A stretch of 12,672 bases of DNA from Planctomycetaceae bacterium (GTDB lineage: Bacteria > Planctomycetota > Planctomycetia > Planctomycetales > Planctomycetaceae): assembly GCA_027080405.1 (NCBI GenBank), contig JALWSL010000167.1, forward strand, positions 12,264 to 24,935. The letters run 5' to 3'. Of the stretch, positions 1 to 6,640 are shown in pieces; the stretch's first letter is position 1, and each line of letters begins with the position of its first letter. The position numbers were made by a program, and so were the translations under genes. Under the pieces are notes generated by a model. That model was not told the origin of the DNA. It was given only the letters and a program-made list of their open reading frames with translations, and did no database searches.

Positions 1-2060
1 CTGTCGACTTCCAGGACGCGGGCAAATTTTTCCCTGGCGAGCAGCAGAGCCAATTCGGCGTTGCGTGCCTGCATCTGGCGGATTTTTCGCTCCATCTTTT
101 CCGCGATACTTTGATCGGTGGCGACCATCAGTGCTGCGGTCATATTGAAACGGGGCAAACGGATTTCGGTGTATCCGGTCACTCGTTTTGTTTCCAGTGG
201 CCACAGGCCGGTTGTTGTGATCTCCCACAGAAACGCCGATTCGGGCAAACCGCGCACTTTCACACGGACATCATTCCCCGCCATCTGTCCGGGGACGAAC
301 TGGGCATTTTCTTCGGTCGCGGTCAGCAAAATTACCTGACCATGCTCACTACGGATGACGGCCGCCATCGCCTGCAGGGAGGCCGTGTCATCATCGCCCG
401 CGGTCAACTTCTTCCCTCTGGTTTCCGTCTCCCCGCTGTCAGACGATTCCCGCTCGAAGGAGTAACGCCCCGAATGTTTCCCGGAGGATTGGTCGGCTCT
501 GGTCAAAGAGACGTCAAAACGATGGATCACTTCTCCACCTGCCAGGAACGGCTCGAGCAACTCCAGTTCCTGCATCAATTCTTCCAGGACCAATCGTCGT
601 TCTTCCAGACCGGGACCTTCCGCGTTGAGCGGGGTCCAGTTCCAATACCCGATCCCTTTGCAACCAGCGCACAGAGCGGCATAGGTTTGCAGACGAATCT
701 GTTCCGGTTCGACAACGGCGGGAGTCCCATGGGTGGCTTCACGGAATTCGCTCATGGTTCGGGAAGGTTCGGTTTGCAACCAGGTCATGACAAAAGCCCC
801 TCGCCGGGCAATTCGCATTCTTCTTTGCAAATGGGCTGCATATTCCCGAAATGAATAAGAGGTATGAACGACGTGCTTACTGATGCCGAGCATTTCCAGG
901 TCTCGGGAAAAGACGGTTTCCCCACCCGTGACATCTGCCATGATCGGACGGTTCAGTTTGCGGTCACTCGTTTTTATCTGGTTGATCCACTGCCTCATCC
1001 GATCGTGGGTTTGCGGGCCGTTTTGCATACCAAGATTCCAGAACAGAATCCCTTGCGTCTGTTTTTCCAGCGGAAGCAGGCTGGCGGATGCAGGTTCAAG
1101 AATTTCTCCCGATTCCGTTTTCGCACTCGGCGGCCAGGCCGTTGCCCAGATACCCTGCCTGTTTAGCTGTTCGATTAATTCCGAATTCCGATAATCATCA
1201 ACCCAAACAACATTGACGCCGAGTTGGTCGAAAAGTGAAACCGGTTCGTGCAGGTAGGGGATGACGATCGGAAAGATCGGTTTGCCATCGGTCAACAGTT
1301 GGCCCAGCTGGAACTCGATTTTGGGAACGTTTCCTGGGGAACCATTGGGGCCGTCTTCAAATTGCTCGATCATACTCGGTGCAACGACCGGCGAAACCCG
1401 TAGCTCATCAATAAGGATTTCCGTCATTCCCGGCCCGAGTGTCTGCTTGAGATAGATTTTGTCGATATACATTTCCCGATGATCAAGCACCTGCGGCCGG
1501 ATCGATGCCCGCCACAATGCAAGATGCCGGGCAATATTTGCACTGGAAGTATCGCACCGCAGCGTTCGCCATGCATTCGTTTTTTTTAGTATGGTACCGT
1601 TGAGCAGCCGCGTTAACGGCTCGCCGGTTTCAGGGTCCTTCTGTCCGGGAAAGACAACACGAGCCAGCAGTTGCGCCCCGGGTCTGTTGGAAAATGCGGA
1701 AATCGAAATTCCCAAATCATCAATAACGCGTGCAGGGGGGATATCGCACTCGATGACCACGGCGACATCGTGTTTGGATGTCACGAATTGAAAACGCTCA
1801 GCCGCCTGACCGGAAAAAGCGAGCGATTCATTTCGTTCGTGCAGCTTCAGAACGGCCTGCTGCTTGTTGAAATAGACTCTGGCGGAATTCGTTTTGCCAT
1901 CGAATGTTTCATGAAAATCATCTGCCCGAATGGTGGAAGTACTTTGCAGGAATAAGGCGAACAAGCAGAGAAACAACGATATCCCAAACCGTTTCGGCAG
2001 GGCACATCTCCCCCACAGGAATGAATAATAGTTACAATGCACTAGGAGGTATGTGTACAT
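1..2060 (-). CDS. Large exported protein with probable glycosidase-like barrel, 5' part only
   Basis: An uninterrupted minus-strand frame runs from an ATG at 2060 off the left edge (686 codons seen, no stop). A hydrophobic signal-peptide segment (ISLFLCLFALFLQS, about residues 27-40) follows a KR pair and precedes a probable cleavage site TIRA/DD, so the product is exported. Residues about 45-240 are beta-rich and resemble a carbohydrate-binding-like sandwich. Residues about 265-490 read like a TIM-barrel hydrolase: a PIFPIVIPYLHEP strand, a VNVVWVDDYRN segment (D288), GILFWNLGMQNGP, MTWLQTEPS and GIGYWNWTPLN. This fold assignment is my inference and no family is named with confidence. The start is uncertain: ATG 2060 has no clear Shine-Dalgarno site and gives a long n-region, GTG 2042 is possible, and a CTG at 2000 has GGGGGAG seven bases upstream. 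Plus-strand open frames here are antisense shadows. Confidence 0.8.
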   Translation of the reverse strand, partial: MYTYLLVHCNYYSFLWGRCALPKRFGISLFLCLFALFLQSTSTIRADDFHETFDGKTNSARVYFNKQQAVLKLHERNESLAFSGQAAERFQFVTSKHDVAVVIECDIPPARVIDDLGISISAFSNRPGAQLLARVVFPGQKDPETGEPLTRLLNGTILKKTNAWRTLRCDTSSANIARHLALWRASIRPQVLDHREMYIDKIYLKQTLGPGMTEILIDELRVSPVVAPSMIEQFEDGPNGSPGNVPKIEFQLGQLLTDGKPIFPIVIPYLHEPVSLFDQLGVNVVWVDDYRNSELIEQLNRQGIWATAWPPSAKTESGEILEPASASLLPLEKQTQGILFWNLGMQNGPQTHDRMRQWINQIKTSDRKLNRPIMADVTGGETVFSRDLEMLGISKHVVHTSYSFREYAAHLQRRMRIARRGAFVMTWLQTEPSRTMSEFREATHGTPAVVEPEQIRLQTYAALCAGCKGIGYWNWTPLNAEGPGLEERRLVLEELMQELELLEPFLAGGEVIHRFDVSLTRADQSSGKHSGRYSFERESSDSGETETRGKKLTAGDDDTASLQAMAAVIRSEHGQVILLTATEENAQFVPGQMAGNDVRVKVRGLPESAFLWEITTTGLWPLETKRVTGYTEIRLPRFNMTAALMVATDQSIAEKMERKIRQMQARNAELALLLAREKFARVLEVD

Positions 2061-2108
2061 GCAGTTTCGCATCGAACGTGGTTAAGTGCCATGATCAAGG
2101 GGCAAACG

Positions 2109-2144
2109 GCAGGTGGTCATGTGGACATTTGCCTTGCAGGTGGT
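2109..2144. repeat. 9-bp direct repeat GCAGGTGGT, 27 bp apart
   Basis: GCAGGTGGT occurs at 2109-2117 and 2136-2144. Each copy is followed by ATG, directly in the second and after one extra C in the first. The spacing is 27 bp, and the inverted repeat GGCAAA/TTTGCC lies at 2101-2106 and 2128-2133. The arrangement could be a paired operator between the divergent genes, but repeats of this length also occur by chance and no known factor is implied. Confidence 0.3.
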
Positions 2145-2297
2145 ATGACAAAACAACATATTTCACAAGCAACTACTTGCCATTGGTCCCAAATTAGGTT
2201 GAAATCGTTGTAACATCCCGGTTTGATTCCAAGCTTGGCATTTTACCTGATAGTTCAAAAACAAGACAATATCAGAACGAAAGGGGAAATCCGCGAA

Positions 2298-2368
2298 AGA
2301 TCGGGGTGTTGTTGCGATCTGGTAGCGTTATTACCGGTGGAGATCATCCCGGGACATACGGGAACTCC
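2298..2368 (+). promoter_or_regulatory. Run of small hairpins in the leader of the coiled-coil gene
   Basis: Three consecutive inverted repeats are visible: AGATC/GATCT (2298-2302 with 2316-2320), GGTA/TACC (2321-2324 with 2332-2335), and a better one, GGAG plus TCCCG (2339-2342, 2347-2351) pairing with CGGGA plus CTCC (2359-2363, 2365-2368), which gives nine pairs around a seven-base loop. The last ends about 40 bases before the start at 2408. They could structure the 5' leader. There is no U-run, so a terminator is unlikely. Confidence 0.3.
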
Positions 2369-2407
2369 AACAGACGACGGACGGGCGAAATGTGAAAGTT
2401 GACAGAG

Positions 2408-2692
2408 ATGCCTGAAATAACATCACGATTTACGGATAATACAGACGAACTCCCGGACGAACTGGTGAGATTGGGCAAAGAGATCGCGAAAATGCCTCTT
2501 TCGGTTCAGCAGGAACTGGAAGATTCGTACGGGGAAATGGTTGAATCGGTTCGGCGTCGGCGACGGATTCTGTCTCTTGTTCAGGAAGCGTTGGCGCAGT
2601 TACGACTCGACATCAAATATCTCATGTTCGATCTCGACGCAACCCGCAAGGAACGCGACCAACTCCGCAGGCAACTCGACGAACTCGATTGA
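2408..2692 (+). CDS. Small Arg-rich coiled-coil protein
   Basis: A 94-residue charged protein without signal peptide or membrane segment. The N-terminal third is acidic (ELPDELVRLGKEIAKMP). The middle holds a run of five arginines (VRRRRRILSLVQEAL), followed by a heptad-like stretch to the C-terminus (YLMFDLDATRKERDQLRRQL), as in a dimerising coiled coil. I have an impression of similar short proteins in planctomycete genomes, sometimes labelled as regulators, but I cannot confirm that and assign no function. Start: an in-frame TGA at 2393-2395 leaves TTG 2399 or ATG 2408. I prefer the ATG because GAAAG at 2394-2398 sits about nine bases upstream. The overlapping minus-strand frame (2581-2868) looks like a shadow. 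A gap of 170 bp separates it from the heme protein gene downstream, which may or may not share its transcript. Confidence 0.75.
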   Translation: MPEITSRFTDNTDELPDELVRLGKEIAKMPLSVQQELEDSYGEMVESVRRRRRILSLVQEALAQLRLDIKYLMFDLDATRKERDQLRRQLDELD

Positions 2693-2862
2693 GTTTCGTA
2701 GAATGAAACGCGGAAGCTGAGCGGACTGCGGCGTGTGTGCAAACGAACTGTATAGCCGGCGGCAGTCTCGGCTTCGGTTAGTCGGTTGATAACAGGACAG
2801 GCAGGATCCACTGTCCCACCGCGATGCCTTTGAGATAACATCAATGCCTGCCGGGAACCCCT

Positions 2863-4653
2863 ATGCAAAACATGCGAAACGTATTCACCTGCTGTCTGCT
2901 CAGTCTTTGTGCGGCGATTCTTTACGCCACTCCTTCAACGGTTTCAGCTCAAAGCCCGAGCGTTGCTCCAATGGTTCGCTTGATTGATAGCGGACGGTTA
3001 CCGGAATCCCGTTTGCCCACGGTTTTGTCTCTCATCTGCAAACGGGGCGATGCGGTCGATTTGCAGTATATTTTTGAAAAGACGCTGGATGAAAAGGCAT
3101 TTTCCGCACCCACACGACTGGCGGCACTGGAATTGCTTTCTCAAACATCACAAACGCGAAAAATCAAACCGGCTGGCGATTTGACCCGCTTGAAACAGCT
3201 TCTCGATTTGGGAGCGGAAACAAAAGATATCAAACTGCAAAAGCAGGCGGTCAAACTGATCGGTCAATGGAAGGTCTCCGAACTTTCAGCCGATCTTGAA
3301 AAGCGGTTGAAAGATCCCTCCCAAAAAGCGCTGACGGGAACGATCATTCAAACGCTGGCAACTTTGGGAGGACGTGATGCGAGCGCGAGTATCCAGCAGT
3401 TGGCCTCATCGAAAAATCCGAAGTCGGTTCGAGTGCAGGCAATTCGTTCGCTTGCAGGAATTGACCTGAAAAAAGCAGCCATCGCGGCTGCGAATTATCT
3501 GAAGGAGGCGACTCTCCAGGATGATATCAACCGCGTCATCCAGCCGTTTCTTTCCCGAAAAAATGGGCCGAAACTGCTGGGTGAGGCAATCAGCCAGCAA
3601 CAAATCGCTCCGGATATCGCCAAGCTGGCATTGCGAGCGATGCTGACAGCCGGACGGAATGATCCGCCGTTGTCCGACCCTCTTTCCAAAGCGGCTGGGC
3701 TGGAATCAAGTTCCAAACCTCTGACCAAACAGGAGTTGAAATCATTAACCCAGCAAGTGCTTCAAAAAGGGGACGCGGCTCGGGGCGAACAGATTTTTCG
3801 TCGAGAAGAACTGAATTGTTACAAGTGCCACGCGATCGGAAAGGCAGGTGGGAAGATTGGGCCCGATTTAAGTGCGGTCGGCGGCAGTTCCCCTATCGAC
3901 TATTTAATCAACGCGCTGCTGCTCCCTTCGCAGGCAATCAAAGAGGCGTACAAAACGAAATTGATCGTCGATGCGGACGGCTTGCAGCACACCGGGATTG
4001 TTGTTGATGAAGATGACGACCGGATCGTTCTGCGAGATGCACAAGGGAAAGAAATAACGATTGCAGTCGACGATATCGAATTCGAAAAAGAGGGCGATTC
4101 CCTGATGCCCACCGGGTTGACGAAGTTCCTCACACACGATGAATTTGTTGACCTGCTTCGGTTTCTTTCCGCCCTGGGCAAAGACCCTGGTTACACGATG
4201 TCGGCCACTCCGACCGTGTACCGCTGGAGGATTTATCAGAAGCCCCCACCAAAAACAACGTGGGATACTTTCGCTGATGAATCGGTCCGCAATCTGCTTT
4301 TCGAATACGCTCCGCAACGCTGGCGGCCAATCTATTCACTCGCTTCCGGCGAATTGCCGATCGATGAAGCAAAACGGATCTCAAAAAATAAAATCGTATT
4401 TGTTTATGCGGAAATTGATGTGACCGTTCCGGGAAATGTGAAACTCGGACTTGAACCGAACGACGGAATAATCCTTTGGCTGGACAACAGGCGTCTGGAG
4501 CCCCAAAACTGGAAAAACGTCCCTGTGACGAAAGGGAAGCATCGAATACTACTGCGAATCGATACCGATAAGTATCAATCGAACCGGTTGCGTTTGACGG
4601 TGGAAAAAGGAACCCCACCCGCTGCAGAATACAGTATTGTCGTGGGTGAATGA
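2863..4653 (+). CDS. Exported HEAT-repeat protein with CxxCH heme domain
   Basis: A 596-residue protein with an N-terminal signal peptide (hydrophobic CCLLSLCAAILYA, cleavage near residue 30, VSAQ). Residues about 45-265 are alpha-helical repeats of HEAT type (for example QAVKLIGQWKVSELSADLEK and VRVQAIRSLAGIDLKKAAIA). Residues about 300-440 match the Pirellula/Verrucomicrobium-type heme-binding domain (TIGR02603-like): GDAARGEQIFRREELNCYKCH with C319, C322 and H323, GPDLSAVG, then DDRIVLRDAQGKEITI and a MPTGL segment whose M415 may be the second heme ligand. The C-terminal 150 residues are beta-rich and unassigned. Heme would be attached covalently outside the cytoplasm. An electron-transfer or envelope-scaffold role is inference; no partner is shown here. 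The start is the first ATG, with a weak GGGA upstream; an alternative ATG lies at 2872. Confidence 0.9.
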   Translation: MQNMRNVFTCCLLSLCAAILYATPSTVSAQSPSVAPMVRLIDSGRLPESRLPTVLSLICKRGDAVDLQYIFEKTLDEKAFSAPTRLAALELLSQTSQTRKIKPAGDLTRLKQLLDLGAETKDIKLQKQAVKLIGQWKVSELSADLEKRLKDPSQKALTGTIIQTLATLGGRDASASIQQLASSKNPKSVRVQAIRSLAGIDLKKAAIAAANYLKEATLQDDINRVIQPFLSRKNGPKLLGEAISQQQIAPDIAKLALRAMLTAGRNDPPLSDPLSKAAGLESSSKPLTKQELKSLTQQVLQKGDAARGEQIFRREELNCYKCHAIGKAGGKIGPDLSAVGGSSPIDYLINALLLPSQAIKEAYKTKLIVDADGLQHTGIVVDEDDDRIVLRDAQGKEITIAVDDIEFEKEGDSLMPTGLTKFLTHDEFVDLLRFLSALGKDPGYTMSATPTVYRWRIYQKPPPKTTWDTFADESVRNLLFEYAPQRWRPIYSLASGELPIDEAKRISKNKIVFVYAEIDVTVPGNVKLGLEPNDGIILWLDNRRLEPQNWKNVPVTKGKHRILLRIDTDKYQSNRLRLTVEKGTPPAAEYSIVVGE

Positions 4654-4690
4654 AGGTGAATGAATCTTTCCCGCGCAATCTTTCCCACGC
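4645..4690 (+). repeat. Two abutting tandem duplications across the stop codon
   Basis: GGTGAATGAA is present twice in tandem (4645-4654, 4655-4664). The first copy contains the last codons and the TGA stop of the heme protein gene. It runs directly into a second tandem pair, AATCTTTCCCGCGC and AATCTTTCCCACGC (4663-4676, 4677-4690), which match at 13 of 14 positions. Because the stop lies in the first unit, the protein end is unaffected by the number of copies. This looks like replication slippage. Confidence 0.8.
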
Positions 4691-4786
4691 ATAGTTCCGG
4701 GTATTTCCGCTTCGGACACTGCAGTTGAACGGCAGCCGGTCTTGCGGGGCATCAATCAGGATTCAAAATAACGAGATGGAATAAAT

Positions 4787-6616
4787 ATGTCGACTCTGCT
4801 TGTTGCGTTCCTTTCTTTCTTCGGGTTCATTGCAGCGTATCACTTTTATGGTCGCTGGTTATCCCGAAAGATTTTTGGATTGAGCGAAGACGCGATCGTC
4901 CCGAGTGTGGAAATGCGGGACAATATCGATTTTGTCCCGACGAAAAAGAGCATCATTTTCGGGCATCATTTTACCAGTATTGCAGGAACCGGGCCGATTG
5001 TCGGGCCAGCCATTGCGGTTTTCTGGGGTTGGTTGCCCGCCCTGCTTTGGGTTCTGTTTGGTTCCATTTTTATCGGGGCCGTTCACGATTTCGGGGCGTT
5101 GGTCGTTTCCCTGCGAAACCGTGGGCAGACGGTCGGAGAGATTTCAGGGCGAGTAATTTCTCCACGAGCCAAGCTTCTGTTTCTGCTGGTGCTGTTTTTT
5201 GCCTTGACGGTCGTGCTGGCCATTTTTGGACTCGTGATCGCGATCATCTTCAAGGACTATCCGGAATCGGTGCTGTCTGTCTGGCTGGCGATGCCGTTGG
5301 CGGTGGGCATTGGCTTCTGGGTCTTCAAACGCAAAGGAGGGTTGATTATCCCCTCACTGATCGCGTTGGTGCTGTTATATGCTGCGGTCGCGGTTGGCGT
5401 TTACATGTACCCTGTCGTGCTGCCGGCGACGATGTTGGGCTACGCGATCAACCCGATTGTCTTCTGGACCGTCCTTTTGATGATCTACTGCTACATCGCT
5501 TCGGTGTTGCCGGTTTGGGTGCTGCTGCAACCTCGCGATTATATCAATTCGCATCAGTTATTTATCGCGTTGTTACTGATGGTCGCCGGTCTGGTTGTGG
5601 CAGGGTTCTCCCAACAGACAGATATTACGACCAGTGCCCCGATGGTTGCTCAAAATATCCCGGCTGATGCACCGCCGATGTTGCCGTTTCTGTTTATCAC
5701 GATCGCCTGTGGTGCCTGTTCCGGGTTTCATTGTCTGGTCAGCAGCGGCACGACAAGCAAACAGGTCGCCTGTGAAACGGACGCCCAATATATCGGGTAC
5801 GGGGGGATGCTTCTTGAAGGCGCGCTCGCCGTTCTGGTCATCCTCTGCTGTACAGCCGGATTGGGAATGGGTGTCATCGGTGAAGGGGGCGAGATGTTGA
5901 CGGGGATCGACGCCTGGCACACCCGTTACAATCCTGAAGCCGGTTGGGGAGCGTTTTCTCTTTCTGCGAAAGTGAGCGCTTTTGTGGATGGAGGGGCCAA
6001 CTTCCTTTCTACTTTGGGAATCCCGTTGGCGATGGGGACGGGAATTATTGCGGTTCTGGTTGCCTGCTTCGCGGCGACAACACTCGATACGGCAACACGA
6101 TTGCAGCGGTACATTATTCAGGAATTGGCGGGGACATTGAAAGTAACTCCCCTGAAAAACATGTATGCCGCGACTGCATTGGCGGTTCTGTTCGGGTTTG
6201 TTGTGGCAATGCTTCCGGCAGCTCCGGGTAAACCGTACGGTACCGGCGGGCTGATTCTCTGGCCTCTTTTCGGGGCGACCAATCAGCTTCTGGCCGGGCT
6301 CGCGTTCATGGTCACTTTTTTCTATCTCTGGAGACGGGGCAAGAAAGTTGCTTTTGTGGCGATCCCAATGGCGATCATGCTCATCCTGCCCGCCTGGGCA
6401 ATGCTCTGGAACATGTTCAACGCCAAAACGGGCTGGCTCCCAACAGGAAACTATCTGCTTTTCGGATTCGGGGCGGTCATCATGACAATCCAAATCTGGA
6501 TGGTTGTTGAGGGATTACTGATCTGGAAAAAATCGAAAGGCGTTCTCGAACCGGATTTGCCCCCTTTGAAAACATCCACATCCCCGCAAGTCGCGACCGC
6601 GAATCCGAACTGTTAG
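4787..6616 (+). CDS. cstA: CstA-family carbon starvation transporter
   Basis: A 609-residue polytopic inner-membrane protein with well over ten hydrophobic segments. Family-defining stretches are present: GHHFTSIAGTGPIVGPAIA at residues 59-77, GAVHDFGALVVSLRNRGQTV near 97-116, a GFHCLVSSGTTSKQ stretch about halfway, and TLDTATRLQRYIIQEL in the second half. CstA-family proteins take up peptides (E. coli CstA) or pyruvate (BtsT) when carbon is scarce; which substrate applies here cannot be read from the sequence. It is shorter than E. coli CstA (about 700 residues), with a short hydrophilic tail after the last membrane segment. The ATG has a poor Shine-Dalgarno site (GATGGA about seven bases upstream). 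It lies 133 bp after the heme protein gene and meets rsmB tail to tail with only 24 bp between them. Minus-strand open frames inside it are shadows. Confidence 0.95.
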   Translation: MSTLLVAFLSFFGFIAAYHFYGRWLSRKIFGLSEDAIVPSVEMRDNIDFVPTKKSIIFGHHFTSIAGTGPIVGPAIAVFWGWLPALLWVLFGSIFIGAVHDFGALVVSLRNRGQTVGEISGRVISPRAKLLFLLVLFFALTVVLAIFGLVIAIIFKDYPESVLSVWLAMPLAVGIGFWVFKRKGGLIIPSLIALVLLYAAVAVGVYMYPVVLPATMLGYAINPIVFWTVLLMIYCYIASVLPVWVLLQPRDYINSHQLFIALLLMVAGLVVAGFSQQTDITTSAPMVAQNIPADAPPMLPFLFITIACGACSGFHCLVSSGTTSKQVACETDAQYIGYGGMLLEGALAVLVILCCTAGLGMGVIGEGGEMLTGIDAWHTRYNPEAGWGAFSLSAKVSAFVDGGANFLSTLGIPLAMGTGIIAVLVACFAATTLDTATRLQRYIIQELAGTLKVTPLKNMYAATALAVLFGFVVAMLPAAPGKPYGTGGLILWPLFGATNQLLAGLAFMVTFFYLWRRGKKVAFVAIPMAIMLILPAWAMLWNMFNAKTGWLPTGNYLLFGFGAVIMTIQIWMVVEGLLIWKKSKGVLEPDLPPLKTSTSPQVATANPNC

Positions 6617-6640
6617 AGACATCGGCAATGAACGAACGGT

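Larger units (their letters stand above)
2061..2407. other. Divergent intergenic region
   Basis: This gap separates the exported-protein gene on the minus strand from the small coiled-coil gene on the plus strand, so it should carry promoters for both. I could not pick a convincing -35/-10 pair for either. It holds a 9-bp direct repeat (2109-2117, 2136-2144), an inverted repeat GGCAAA/TTTGCC (2101-2106, 2128-2133), an inverted repeat CTGATA/TATCAG (2247-2252, 2270-2275) and a run of small hairpins from 2298 to 2368. No recognised regulatory RNA is seen. Confidence 0.6.

Noticed and set aside
111..1166. Plus-strand open frames of 247 and 100 codons
   Set aside because: They lie antisense to a continuous 686-codon minus-strand frame with a signal peptide and protein-like composition; the plus-strand translations are low-complexity and Pro/Gln/Phe-rich, as shadows usually are.
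4130..4678. Minus-strand open frame of 182 codons
   Set aside because: Antisense to the C-terminal part of the HEAT/heme protein and without a ribosome-binding site.
5573..6493. Minus-strand open frame of 306 codons inside cstA
   Set aside because: The plus strand encodes conserved CstA motifs throughout; the antisense product is His/Arg/Gln-rich with no recognisable domain.
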